The notes beneath the pieces are model-generated. The model made no database searches. It was not told the DNA's origin and worked only from the letters and a program-made list of their open reading frames with translations. DNA of 64,000 bases from Ceratothoa steindachneri (taxonomy: Eukaryota > Arthropoda > Malacostraca > Isopoda > Cymothoidae). The stretch is taken from positions 46,197,206 to 46,261,205 of the forward strand of contig OZ018338.1 of assembly GCA_963969495.1 (NCBI GenBank), in the 5' to 3' direction. Shown here one piece after another: positions 1-12,152 of the stretch; the first letter of the stretch is position 1, and the number at the start of each line of letters is the position of its first letter. The position numbers were made by a program, and so were the translations under genes.

Positions 1-3000
1 TTACTTGGGACGGGTTCGTTTCCTCTCGAATGTGGAGTTGCCGAGTTTTTCTTTGCTTTCTCCATTTTGTTTAGCATTTTGAGGGTTAAGCTACACTAAT
101 GAATTTGGTGCCTCTGCCCTTGAAGGAACTCACCAGAAGCGCCTGAATAAAAAAATCACCATTACTGAAACAGTTTCAATGGCAATCGGGTTGGTGGAGG
201 TATGCACACTCTGAGTGTTTTCTACTTTACAAAATATGTAGTATTATGTTTTACCTCACTAACGAGTACATGGATTTTATGGTAAACTTTCATGAATAGG
301 CATGTACACGTCGATCAGGTAACACGCACTACGATATGTCACTCTGTTCTTAATAAAAAGAAATGCAGTTTAGAGAACTCATTAACAGGCTTCGTTCTCT
401 TTAGGGTACGTCACTCTCCTACCCCACAATTTACTGCAGCTTTTCATGGACTGATCTCCCTTTGTGCCATTGACAATCTCTCAGAAATGAGTTCGGTTCA
501 AGAAAGTGCGCCTCTTCAGAGGAGCTCATTCGGGAGTTTCCACTCTTCTTCAAATATTGAAGCTTCTTAAATTACTTGTTTAACAAAGCTCTCATTTCTT
601 TTCTAATTTTTAAATTTTTCTAACAAAATTGGGCGCGATTTTTTAATGTCTCTCCCTATCGGTTGCCATCATTAAGTAATAGCTATAGTTTAAATTCAAA
701 GATAATTAAAAGAAAGATTACCCTAATCCTTAATAAGGTCAATTTAAAGCTGAGCTCAGAATAAATCTCTAAAGATAATTTTCAAACCGAATTACACTGT
801 AAAATCCCGCCTCGCTCCTGTAGACAAATCAAACGAACAAATTATTCAAATTATTTTTAATTACCTTTCATTCGGTATAGAGGCAGCAAAGGATACCTTG
901 TTCGAGTGCGAAATGTGGTCTCAAATTTACTATAATTTCAAAGTCAAATCTAAAATAAATTTACTTTCGAGAAAAGTAAAATAACACCTTTCCTAATTCT
1001 AACAATTCAAACGACGCTTCTCCTTCGGATATCGAAGAATATGTAACTAGATTTAGTAGCATTACATCTATGGAGCCTCATTTTTCCTCGTTTTCCTTTA
1101 GAATATGTCCGACAAGCTGAATTTTCACATCTTCCTTTTGAAATTTGAGAATCTTGTTGAAATAAAATAAAATACTTCGAACTCGGACAAACTCTCTTAT
1201 TTAAAGTGTTATTTACGATAATACGCCTTTTGCCATTGTAAAAATCTATAACTCTTAAAAGACGAATTTCGGGTTCATAATTCAATCATTGATGAATATT
1301 TTAATAAAATTTAAACGGTCGTTTCACTCAAGATTCCTAAATACAAAAAAATTAGCGTTATGGTTACAAGAAATCCGCTCCATTCAGTAGGAACTTAAAA
1401 GTTTTAATGTAAACTTTTTGAGGCCAAGAGTACGATAAATAAAATAGTGTTACTTATAATTTACAGTAAATTGCCGCCATATTTAAAGAGAATTCCGGAT
1501 TACGACCAAAACGGATTATTCGACACTTTACAACATATTGAATAATTATGCTGCTACTAACCGTGTTGCGGAAAAAGTGATTCTGCTAAACACTTGAACC
1601 AGGAAATGCCTTTCAAACTTCAAACTGCCTCCTAAGGAACATTTAAAATAATTTTTCAAGCCATTTTCAAACATTCTTTCTAATTTAAACACACCCATTT
1701 CATAGGCTTACCTTTTCGCTCAATTTTTTCAAATGAGGGCTTCAAATCTCAAGGAAGGAGAAGCTTATAATGTAAAGGGTGATTCAAAATATAAAACGAT
1801 GCATTCGAAATTTTAGATAAATGGTTCAAAGTCCTACTCAACTGCTCCTAAGTTCAAATTTCTAATTATAATACTCCCTTTTCAAACAGCAAATTATGCG
1901 GTGGACGCCATTCCATCTTAAGTTGTTTGATTTATAACAGCACCTTTCAAAGAATACAAAGGTTCTCAGCATTAAACCTTTGGCATCAGTGTGGCAGTTT
2001 CCTTCGGCAGAACGCCCTTTGTTCTATTGAGTTCTTTCCTCAATCTCACCAGAGTAAGTTTCGCAAAGCTCGGACGCATATTTCAGCCCTCTGTCTTACG
2101 CGAGTCAAGATAATGAAATCTTCTGATTAAGTGATGAGCAGATCGTAATGTTGGGTTCGATATCTAAATCAGCTGAATGTTTTAGATCACTATCAAATGT
2201 AGATACCAATTTATGCACCGTAATTTGAGTGTAAACCATAGTTTAGGTAGTAAATTCAAAAGAGTGAGATGTCATATCGATTTTGCATCTCAAAGATCTT
2301 AGATATCTGAATGTTGGCTGCTTCACTAAGTAACAGTGTAGGAGCACTACTATCATGCAAGTAAACATTCAAGACATTCCTTGGCACTTAAAATAAACAC
2401 ATATTGGAAATTGAGACCAGTCTCTTCTTTGGGTCTCAGCAAATCCTGGCTTAATCTTTAGTGAAATGAAACTTAATTCTCGATTATATACAGGCGGCGT
2501 ATAAATCGGAATTCATGTCATAAAAGCCAAAGGGCTCCCTCTTACTGATAGGACATTGTACCATCATTTCATTTAAAAGATATAATTAGCAGGAATAAGC
2601 TGCTTGATCGGGGTCGATGCCACACAACACCTGGGGATAAATAGCAAGGTGTGTTGGGCCGTGTGTTTTCTGGCCACCTAGTTAGGCTCAAATCCTTAAT
2701 GAAACACCAACAAATTAGGGGATAAACGAAAGAAGGATATTAAGAAACTCTAGTTTGATCCTTTTGCGCTTCAGGTCAGGAAACAGCTAATGGAAGAGTG
2801 AGGAATTTACAATTTGCCTACAGTAGTTTCGTCTCTAGGGGTAACCGATGGGGACCTAGTCCACCGTTTCTAAAGTCAAGGTTGGGAACGAACTTCCCCC
2901 CCAAAAAAGAGTCAAACTGCCGTTATGACTTTCAAAAATAATACTTGAGGGAAAAAAGCACTTGAACTTAATATCAACGTTGTCTAACAACAACTACATT

Positions 3001-3505
3001 GGTAAGTTAATCCGTTCAAATTTTAAAATTTAATCTAGAGTTGTTTCTGGGATTGGAATAAGTGATAAGCTTAGAGACAATAAGTATCAGAGACGAGGAA
3101 CGAAAAGAGGTATAGAGATGTTAAAAATTTTAGAATTTGTCAAGTCCATCAAAAAGCGAGAAGATTAATATTATATTTCATTTCCGAGGAAATTTGACAG
3201 AGGTTCCTTCGATTCCTAAGAACGTTCTTAACCTTAAAACAGTCAAAACAAAAGTAGGTGAAATGTACTAAAGGACGCCTATTTTTTTGTAAACCAGTAG
3301 GATGAAATGAAATTGAAAAATTAATCTAAATTCTAAAAAGATTATGGAGCATATCACTTTCAAATTAAAACTTTTTTTAACTTAATTCGGGAAGTACTCT
3401 TTCCCTTCGCTAAATTAAGCTTTTACTGGAATATTTTTCACTATAAAGTATTCCGGACACCCACCTCTCTTTTTTCCTATCCTGCTCCTTACCTCTTTGA
3501 TACGG
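1..3505. other. AT-rich stretch with no recognised gene
   Basis: Both strands show only short open frames (up to about 92 codons) with no recognisable motif and AT-rich composition. A somewhat GC-richer patch at about 2590-2900 could be an old repeat, but I found no domain, terminal repeat or RNA fold to support a call. Confidence 0.6.
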
Positions 3506-3750
3506 TGTTTTCATTTAATCCATGCATGTGGAGAGCACTCATACAAAAAGCGCAGGTGAAAACAGAGAGCCGGCTGGGGAAAAAAAGAAGAACGGAAGAT
3601 TACGTTGCGTAGTTTGAACAAAAATTGAAGATATTCTAGCGGGAGGAAGAATTCTTTGACAAGCAGCGTTTTACATTCTTTTTCTGAGGTGGGTGTCATT
3701 GTTATTCTTTCTTTATATAGCAGTTAACTTTAATTAACTAAATTAAGTCG
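3506..3750 (+). repeat. Left LTR-like direct repeat of the BEL/Pao element
   Basis: A stretch of about 220 bp here matches 16780-17018 in the same orientation. The best-conserved parts start at ATACAAAAAGCG (about 3541) and end in the GCAGTTAACTT region (about 3719-3750). The two copies differ by scattered substitutions and small indels, consistent with LTRs ageing independently. The outer boundary is uncertain because the first 35 bp align only loosely. The true LTR may extend to about 3850, where no counterpart is left on the right. No clear primer-binding site was identified. Confidence 0.75.
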
Positions 3751-3955
3751 AAGAATTCTACTTATTTGTAGCATCCTATTTTCTTGTTAGGATTAAGATT
3801 GCTGCACCATAACCAAACATTCCTCATCAGCAAAATTTCCATTTTGTATTCTTGGCGGATCCTTTCCCTTGACAATTTTTTTGTATTATTTTGTGTAAAT
3901 TTTGAGGAAAAGGTTTTGTATAATCTTTGTATTTTTGTGTGCTATTATATTTAAA

Positions 3956-5150
3956 ATGTCTGTTAAAGTACCAACCAAGGAGGAGGTGAGAGCCATAAAA
4001 ATTTACCTAACTAAAATAACTAGGACGGCCTCAAAAAACCCCGAGAAAACCTTACTCCTCAATACCTCAAAAATATAATAGCCCTCATTTAAGAAAAGCT
4101 TGAGTCTCTTAAGGAAGCCCAAAATGCCCACTATTTGTACATTACTTCATTAGAAGAGCTAGAGGAAGAGGCAATAGATGTTGAGCTGAAAGAATTGTCA
4201 GAGCTGGATACTGAATACAATGATGGAATACTATTCTGTATCATCACTCTAGAACCTAAATTAATAGAACCAAATGCTCCTAGCAGCAATACCAGTAGTA
4301 GCAGTCATAATAATCCAATCTCCACTTTTCAGTCTATACCAGGTTTTAAAGTTCAGTTGCCTGAAGCTTCACTTTTCAATGTCATTAATAGTGTTGAAGG
4401 TTTGAAGAATTCAGTCAAGTTAGTTTATCTCAAGGAATACCTTAAAGATAGGGCTTTGTCATTAATTGAAAATCTTCCCATAGCAGATGAAAATTTTGAA
4501 GCTGCTTGGATCATTTTAGAGGAAGAATTCTGCGACCAGGATTTACTGATCAATGAAATCCTAACCCAACTTATTAATTGAAGTCCTTGTACTAATCTTG
4601 AAATGAACATAGACCTCATCTCACATCTTAAAGCAAAAACTCTTGAACTAGATAAATTTGGTCTAAAATTACCGAGGAAGGTTCTTCAGGGTCAGTTCTC
4701 TTGAGTAATATTGTCAGAGCTAAACTGTTTTCACCCTTCATTAAAGAATTATATAGGAAGGTACAAAATAACTTTCCATCAGCTGCTCTTATTTTTTCAC
4801 ATGCTTCATCTATTTATATGCTGATTAAACCTAGGGAATGTGTAAAATCTGTTTAGACCAAAAGGAACAGTGATGTGGTCAAAAGTAAAAAGTCTGTATC
4901 TTACCGACCTGTTTAGTTCATCAAAAAGGATAATAAAACTTATGTGCATTTTGACACTTATGTTAAGAATAAACCACTTGGGTGTCAATTTTGTCAGTTG
5001 ACTAATCATTCGTCAATACATTGTAAAAAGTATTCCAATTTTGAAAGCTGGTCCAAGAGTGCTGTTGAACTTAGGATGTGTAGTAGATTTCTTAGCCTAA
5101 ATCATAGGGAGAGTGCTTGTTCAGGTATTAATAGTAGGTTACTTTTTTAA
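3956..5150 (+). pseudogene. BEL/Pao gag relic
   Basis: The frame opens at an ATG at 3956 (MSVKVPTKEEV) and continues through frameshifts and stops. Residues encoded at about 4345-4580 read LPEASLFNVINSVEGLKNSV and then a YLKEYL...ALSLIENLPI segment. This is the DUF1759-like region of BEL/Pao gags, which forms the capsid-like part of the particle. A further stretch (about 4680-4850) resembles the usual gag sequence before the knuckles. At about 4980-5130 there is one good zinc knuckle, CQFCQLTNHSSIHC. A second motif, MCSRFLSLNHRESAC, has lost one cysteine. At least three frame breaks separate these parts, so no functional protein is possible. Protease follows directly. Confidence 0.8.
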
Positions 5151-5291
5151 TTTAAAAGTTGCCATAACTCAACTCCTATTACCCCAATGTGTCCTTCCAT
5201 GCTTCTGTCACTTTCTTCTGCAAAAACTGTGAAAGGGAAAGGAGGTGACAAATGACTAACTGTTGGATTAAAAGCGGATATTGCAGATACA

Positions 5292-6080
5292 GTGTTATCC
5301 TTGTTTTTTGAAGCTCCTACAGGTTTTCAGAGAATGCCTTTTCTACTTGATAGTGGGGCTCAGTTATCAATAATAGATTATAGCCAACTTAAAAAGTATG
5401 GTGTAAAAGCGAAAGCAATTGCAAGGCCTATAATTAGCCTGGGCATTAATAAGTCCATCCAAGGTTATTCCTTTGATACTTCCATTAACTTACCCAGTTT
5501 AGATAAAGCTCAAGTAAAATATTTTTGTGTGCCAAATATAAATTTAACTCTGACTGTAAAAGGTATCTCTTCAACTTTGGAGAAGCTTAAACTTATGGAT
5601 TTCCCTCTGAGTAAAAGTATACCAGATTACTATAATGATTCAATCAATATTTGTGGGATTTTAGGCAATGATATTTTGCAACATTTTAGAGTTTTTGAGT
5701 TACAAAATTTAAATGGAGCTAGGATGCATCGAGTATCGAATGGGTTTGTACCCATTGGATCTATTGAATCCCTGACTACTACCATTTCCAATAAGAAATT
5801 TCAACATTGTAGTAATACCAAGGATCTGCCAAACCATGAAGATTTTTCTTCACCTACTTCTTATAAATTTAATATCTCAAGCCAAGTAGAATCACCCTAT
5901 ATAAAGCGAGGAAACTTTGGAAATTTTGCCAACTCGCCCAATTTGTCTAATGTACATAAAAAAGCATCTGCTGATCCCTCTTGTCAGGCTGTCATCCCTG
6001 AAAAGAGAAAAGTTAAGAGAAAGTTCAGACCTTCAATAAAGTCTTGTCAAAAGTCCTCTTCTGGGAATACAGAAGTTTAA
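5292..6080 (+). pseudogene. BEL/Pao aspartic protease domain
   Basis: This 262-codon open frame encodes a retroviral-type aspartic protease near its start. The active-site motif is FLLDSGAQLSIID (the DTG/DSG class catalytic Asp), followed by a beta-rich stretch and the GILGNDILQHF segment that usually closes BEL/Pao protease domains. In the living element the enzyme would cut the Gag-Pol polyprotein. The rest of the frame (about residues 150-262) is Ser/Asn/Lys-rich linker with no recognised fold. The reading frame is intact here but isolated: gag upstream and RT downstream lie in other frames or beyond stops. It is therefore part of a dead polyprotein and not a stand-alone gene. Confidence 0.8.
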
Positions 6081-6199
6081 GTACCTAAACAATATAATGA
6101 TGCAGTCAATTTTGTATTAAATCCTAAATCAAACTATTTCTCCCTCATGTCTGAGGCATTTTCTAATTCAGATGTAGAACTTAACCTAGAAAACTTGTA

Positions 6200-7079
6200 T
6201 TCCCTAGAAACCATAGGTATTAGGCAACAAAATACTTCCCTATATGATGAGAAAGAAGTGGAAACTTTAAAAATTCAATACAGTTTAAAAATGGGCATTA
6301 TTTTATAGATATACCTTGGCACAGAGATGTGTTGGTTAAAGTCCCATCAAATTACAACTTAGCCAAAGTTATTGCTAGAAATGTGTCCAGTAAGAATGGT
6401 CCTTTAGATTCAAATTATTTTGAAGTATTCCAGGAACTACTTAAATTAGGTATAATAGAGGAACTTAAGGAACCTTCCAATCCAGATGATCATAAATGGA
6501 TACCTCACAGACCATCATAAGGAAAGATCCATTAGTTAACTATACAAAAATTCGCCAGTCTTTAATGCATCTTTAAAAGTTAAAAACAGGGCTTCACTAA
6601 ATGAAGCTGTTTATGCAGGCACTGAGATGCTGAACGACTTGTTAAGTTTATTGATGTACTTTAGGACTAATGAGTATGTGTTGTTGGCAGATATTGCAAA
6701 AGCGTTTGTCAATATTAAATTAAATAAGGTTAGTGACAAGAACTGTTTTATTTTTGTTGTGTATTATAATAATAAATTTCATTATTTCCGTTATTCTACC
6801 ATTATATTTGGATTGATCTGTTCACCCTTTATATTAAATTATTTCTTATATTATCATGCCCAGAACTCTAATAATGTCATTGTAAGAGACATTATACAAA
6901 ATAAATTTGATGTAGATAACCTCATATTAACTAATAGGGATAAAAATACTATGATTGAGATAGGACGTGCAGCGTCCAATACCATGTCAGGAGCAGGATT
7001 ATTACTCAGAGAGTGGTGTAGCAATGATAATGATGTTTTCATCCAGTTTGCCAAAAGTGAGAAAACTTTAACTACTTAA
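6200..7079 (+). pseudogene. BEL/Pao reverse transcriptase domain
   Basis: The segment starts with the pre-RT motif GHYFIDIPWHRD (about 6293-6330) seen in BEL/Pao polyproteins. It continues through LLKLGIIEEL, RPVFNAS and the catalytic LLADIAKAFVNI motif (A box, about 6675-6715). The YxDD-equivalent reads FDVDNLILT (about 6910-6935), which keeps VDN, the variant known in several Pao-type elements. FRYSTIIFGLICSPFILN fits the motif B region. Stops and shifts occur near 6308, 6520 and 6560, and the frame ends with TAA at 7077. The enzyme would have copied element RNA to DNA inside the particle. RNase H follows after a stop. Confidence 0.85.
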
Positions 7080-7906
7080 GAATCCAAAGTATTGGGATAT
7101 GTCTTTAAACCTGAGGAGGATGGAATGCCTCTTAAAGCAAATTAGTTAGATCTTAAGTGTAATACCAAGAGACAAATAGTCAGTTCTGTATCATCTGTGT
7201 TTGATCCTATTGGATTTACAAGTATTTCTCTTCTATTAGTTGAAGCAAAACATTTTATAAGGAAGCTATGCACCAATAAATATTCTTGGGATCAAGAACT
7301 TCCAGAAGAAATTTTATCTGAATGGCAGCATTATGCCACTAAATTCAACAAGTGTTTTAGTCAATAGAATATCTCTGTTTCCTGCAAGGTTGCCATTGAT
7401 GATCTACCATGCTCCTTAATTATTTTTCCCCAAACCTCAAAAGAAGCTTATGGTTTTTCAATTTATTGTGTCCAAAATGGAAATTCTAAGTTGCTCTTCA
7501 ATAAATTTAAATTAACTTCATTGCATAACAAAACATTACCATCATTAGAATATTTGGCAAATTTTTGGCTATAAAGTGTACGGATAGAATTGTGAGTGAT
7601 TCAAATTTCAATCTTAATGTTGAATATATTACTTTTCTCACTGACAGTCAGGTGGCTCTTGCTTGGACCTTGACTGGAAGAGCTATTAAAAAGAATATTG
7701 TTTGTAAATAATAGGTTAAAATATATAGAAATATTCCAAAACAGTCTAGAAAAGAGAAACACTCTCTTGTCCTTTAAATATGTTCCTTTAGAACATAATA
7801 TAGCTGATAATTTAACTAGAGTTGTGTCCATTTTCAAGTTTCGTAATCAGGTGTCTATGTGGCTTAATGGTTCTACTTGGATTACCTTATCTGTGAAAGA
7901 TTAGCC
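7080..7906 (+). pseudogene. BEL/Pao connection and RNase H region
   Basis: After the stop at 7079 the same polyprotein continues in fragments. VLGYVFKPEEDGMPLK and SVSSVFDPIGFTSISLLL are the usual BEL/Pao post-RT motifs (xSxxYDPlGl type). An RNase H-like portion follows, with a TLPSLEYLA segment (the Glu-bearing motif) and FLTDSQVALAWT (the Asp-Ser motif). A KYVPLEHNIADNLTR segment (about 7770-7815) matches the V-P-x-x-x-N-x-A-D motif that closes the domain. In-frame stops at several sites show that it is dead. The polyprotein would run on into integrase, but the A1 element interrupts it about 150 bp later. Confidence 0.8.
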
Positions 7907-8053
7907 TAAGGTTCAGTTAGGTTATCTTCCAGCTCCATTTAAGGAGGGAAGTTGTTCTATAGATGAACAGTCGTCTTCTGTCGTCTCCTGTCGTACTATC
8001 TGTGGCAAAAGATACTCAAGTTATTGACATAAATAAATTTTCTTCATATTCCA

Positions 8054-8065
8054 AATTAATTTCAG
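8054..8065. repeat. Target site duplication of copy A1 (right side in element orientation)
   Basis: AATTAATTTCAG occurs here and again at 14873-14884, exactly at the two ends of the A1 element. This 12-bp duplication is BEL/Pao sequence and marks target-primed insertion. Its length equals that of the A3 duplication. Confidence 0.93.
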
Positions 8066-8092
8066 TATTTTATTTTATTTTTTTTGATTAAG

Positions 8093-8156
8093 GGGCTATC
8101 TGGCGACTGCCAACTTAGGCATAAGTTGCCGTAAACAAACAGCCTAGTTCTAGGCT
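8093..8156 (-). other. Structured 3' end of copy A1
   Basis: On the minus strand the 3' UTR has a perfect hairpin AGCCTAG-AA-CTAGGCT (8141-8156). It also has a second hairpin with CAACTTA and TAAGTTG arms around TGCC. In A3 the same second hairpin has CGACTTA and TAAGTCG, so both sides changed together. This is a candidate recognition structure for the element's reverse transcriptase. Confidence 0.7.
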
Positions 8157-8244
8157 ACTTCAAAATAATTCAACAGGAAACAACAATAAAAAGAAATAAC
8201 AATAAAAAAGCAATAACAAAAACAACAACAACAATAAAACCGGG

Positions 8245-11200
8245 TTAAATGAAAGGGAGAAGGCCGGCCTCCCCCCAGAAGTCAATAAGTCCACCAGTCA
8301 TGGTGCACGCACTCGTCCCGAGTACAAGGGACAGGCGGTAGCGACCCTGCCCATCCCGGTACCGAGACAGGTATCGTGCGCGAAGATCACCCAGACTGGG
8401 ACATTCGACAAGAATATGCCGAACAGTCTGGGGGACGACGCAGTCGTTGCAATAGGGCGCATGCGAGCGCTCCATCAAGTAGCGATGCGTCACACGAGTG
8501 TGTCCGATTCGAAGACGACAGAAAGTAACCTGAAGCCGCCGCGGCATTGGGGGATAGGTCCATGGGAACAGTCGCGGCGCAATGGCACGCAACTTTAAGT
8601 TCCCTTCGACCGTCTCCCATCTTCCTTGCCAAGCAGTCCGAAGAGCTGCCCGTATTCCTGCCAAGTAGTCGGTGTGAGGAAGAGCGAAACGCTGGTCCGG
8701 GCGCAGAGTCCTCGCGGACTCTTTGGCGCCCTCATCGGCGCGCTCATTCCCCGCAATTCCTACATGTCCAGGAACCCAGCAGAAGATAATCTCGACATCT
8801 GCCCGGCTCGGCAAAACCGTGGCGTCACGGATATCGCGAAACAGGGGATGCGGAGATTCCAATGCCCCAAGAGCACTCAGGGCGCTTTGTGAGTCGCTAT
8901 AGATCACAATCCGGTCTCCGAACCGGGCACGTCGCGTAATCTCCCGTACCGAGTGGTGTATTGCCACCAGCTCGGCCGTGAAGACAGACGCAGCGCCTGG
9001 TAGAGCCCCGCTGACTTCAAACAGAGGGGATACGGCGTGGAAGCCGACCCCCTCTTGGGACTTGAAGCAATCCGTATACACTGGCACGGTTCCAGCGTGA
9101 CACGATGTGTGCTCCAAAAAGGTCGAACGCAATACTCCCGGCGCAGTACAAGCTTTGGGAGCAGAGGCGTGGCGACAAATAGCCAAATGTGGTACCCTCC
9201 AGGGTGGCGTCCTGGGCAAAACCAGGGGCGCCACCGGCCCGAGAGCGATATCTACCTCTCGAAGGAGTTTCCTGGCCCTAAACCCAAAAGGCTCAGGGTA
9301 TGACTGGCATCTCTCGACGGCATAGGCACCATCGAGATTAGCTGCGGATGTAGTGAGAGCTGTTGGCGACTGAGGGAGGCGCCGGGCTCGCGCGTACAGT
9401 CGAGTGATACACTGCACGCGGCGCAGAGCGAGTGGCATCTCCCCAGCATCGACCAACAGGCTCTCAATGGGGTAAGTGCGGAAGGCACCGGTCGCAAGGC
9501 GAAGGCCGGTGTGGTGGATCGAATCCACCTTCCGCAATAAACGCTCGGCTGCGGATGCATAAAACTCGCATCCGTAGTCGAGCTTCGAACGAACAAAGGA
9601 TCGATAAAAAAGTAAGGCATTAGCCCTATCAGCGCTCCAAGCGCTGAACGTCACGGAACGGAGAATGTCCATGGCGCGGGTACAAGAGACCCTAAGGCTG
9701 CGAATATGAGCCTCCCAGGTGAGGCGTCGGTCGAATACAAGACCAAGGAAACGGTGCGACTCAACCACATCCAGGCGCACCCCATTAAGAAACAAATCTG
9801 GGTCGGGGTGAAGCCGTGGATGGTGGCAGAAGTGCACCACCTTAGTCTTGGCCAAAGAAAACCGAAACCTGTGCGCTTCGGCATAGCAAGAGACGTGGTT
9901 CAATGCCTGTTGGAGTCGACGCTCCAGAGTTGGCATCTGGACCGCGCCAAGAGAGATCGAAAGGTCGTCCACGTAGAGCGTAGCTAGAACATCTTCCGGC
10001 AGCACCCAGGTGATGCCGTTGATGCTCAGGGCAAAGAGTGTGACACTGAGGACACTTCCCTGTGGGACACCCTCTTCCTGCTCTTTTGGGCCGGAGAGGG
10101 CTCCCCCCACCCGTACGCGGAATCGACGATCTCGCAAAAATTCAGATATAAAAATTGGGAGGCGTCCCCTCGCCCCCATCGTGTGGAGAGTCTCTATGAT
10201 ACCGTATCGCCATGCGGTATCATAGGCCTTCTCCAGATCGAAAAACACCGTGGCGTAGTGCTGTCTACGAAGGAAACCTCGCAGACGGCATTTTCCAGTC
10301 GGAGCAGAGCATCCGACGTGAAGTGGAACTTGCGGAAGCCGCACTGTGCGGAAGACAGATGGCCTCCGCTGTCCAGGAAATAGGCTAATCTAACATTTAC
10401 CAATTTCTCCATCAACTTGCACACGCAAGAGGTTAGAGAGATTGGGCGGAAATCAGTCGGAGTAGAGTGATCTCTTCCCGGCTTGCGAAAGGCAAGCACA
10501 GTAGCGATTCGCCAGGAGTCTGGGAGAAGACTTTCCACCCAGATCCTGTTGAACAAATCTAACAGAAAGGCCATGCCTCGCTCACCTAGATGTCGAAGCA
10601 TGGCGTACGGGACATCGTCCGGACCATGGGCGGTGTCCAGCAAGAAGCAAGAGCGGAACGCAACTCGCTTACAGTAAACTTGTCGTTGAAGGGTTCTCCA
10701 CCTCTGGAGGTAAAGTCCAGCCGGCGGCCTTCCGCGACATCACGACGTGCATTGAATGCTGGCGGAGCAGCATCACGGCAAGAGAATGCATTAAAAGCGG
10801 TCGCGAAGGATTCCGCCACGGACGCGGGGTCCGAGATTGCGGTCCCATTCTCCTAGAGAACGGGAGGAGGGTCCTGCGAGAACTTGCCCCGAATCCTTTT
10901 GACTCGCTTCCACACCTCAGCTAAAGGGGTCTTCCCGTTAAGTGAAGACACGTATGCCCGCCAAGAAGAGCGGCGGGCGTGCTTCGAAATATACCGGAAC
11001 CTAGCCCTAGCCCGACGAAATTCAGCGACAGTGAAATCGTTCGGGCAGCGCTTATAGCGCATGTAGGCATAACGCTTCTGTTTGAGGGCCGTCTCACACT
11101 CGGCCGACCACCATGGGAGTGGTCGGCGTGCAAAACGGCCAGACGTCCTAGGAATAGTAGTCAGGCCCACGGCGATGAGGTTGCCGGAGAAGAACTCAAC

Positions 11201-12072
11201 GGCCTCATCTACCGACCTAAACTCCTCGACTGAGATAGAGAATTCAGTCATTTCCTGAAATGCAGGCCACCGCGCCCGCGCCAAGCACCACCGAGGTGGT
11301 CTCTCAGGCGGCAGTTGCCCTGAAAATGATATTTGAATGGAAAAGGAATCACTACCATGGAGGTCATCGACCACCCCACAATCAAAATCAGGCTGTGCAT
11401 CCGAAGAGCACAAAGATAGGTCAAGGCAAGAAAATGAAGCGGTTCTCAGACAGTGATGCGTAAACTCATCCACGTTTAGGACACCCATCTCAAGCTCTTC
11501 GATCAGATCGGCAAGGACTTGTCCCCTGGGATTTATGGAGTAATCTCCCTAGAAAGAATGCCTGCCGTTTAGATCTCCAAGCAAGAGATAGGGCCTCGCA
11601 ACCGTGCCACGACGCGGCGGAAGTCCCCCGCATCGAAGTCAGCTGACGGTGGAATGTACGCAGAAATGATAGTATACCTCCTATCCAGGTGCAGCTGCAC
11701 AGCCACTGCCTGAAAGGAGGTATCTAAAGAGAAAGGAAGAACGGAGACATCATGCCGGGTGTAGACCGCGCATCCCCCAGCCCGGCCATCCCGCGGTGGT
11801 GGGGTCGCAAGACCCTTGTACCCCGGGAGGGCGGGCAGGGGGCACGTGCCTAGCATGGTCTCCTGCAAAAAGATAGCTAACGGGGAGTGGGACGAGACGA
11901 GCCCCGGCAGCTCCTCCCAGTTGGCCCGGAGTCCAGGGCAATTCCATTGAAGGAATATGCCCTCCAGGCCTAGCTCGGAGGAGACGCGGGGGTCCTCCTC
12001 GAACTGAAGACCCTCACGGGAATGGCCGTACGCTTCCCGGGGGCAGAACCCCGGGCGCTGTTGGCCAAACAA
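8245..12072 (-). pseudogene. Family A ORF2 (endonuclease-RT-RNase H), copy A1
   Basis: On the minus strand the frame probably starts at 12072, beside the end of ORF1. The endonuclease part (about 11970-11569) shows the FLQWNC start and FLQET, the Mg-binding Glu motif. It breaks at about 11570, where A2 and A3 have the LLLGDLNGRHP motif. Linker pieces run 11488-10853, 10819-10586 and 10643-10194. The longest piece (10344-8245, 699 codons) carries RT motif A (FDLEKAYDTAWRYGI), motif B (GVPQGSVLS), the active site LYVDDLSIS, RNase H (YTDCFKS, FTAELVAI, YSDSQSAL, NERADEGAK) and a terminal CNDC...HILVECP zinc-like motif. In RNase H the usual YTDG glycine is Cys here. The RT active site is intact but the ORF is broken in at least four places. 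Confidence 0.9.
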
Positions 12073-12152
12073 AGCGCTGGAGGTGCTGTCGCCTTCGAGG
12101 ACTTATTGGGGGAGGTTGGGCTCGCCATGCGAGTCTTTTCCTCCCTCCGCCT

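Noticed and set aside
3750..3870. Primer-binding site after the left LTR
   Set aside because: TTGGCGGATCC near 3854 is suggestive, but it is far from the end of the repeat shared with the right LTR and cannot be tied to a tRNA by eye.
8416..9323. Open frames on the strand opposite to family-A ORF2 and ORF1 (also around 22190-24085, 25052-26404, 43416-46090)
   Set aside because: They mirror the GC-rich coding of the sense strand, have no motifs of their own, and move with the element in all three copies.
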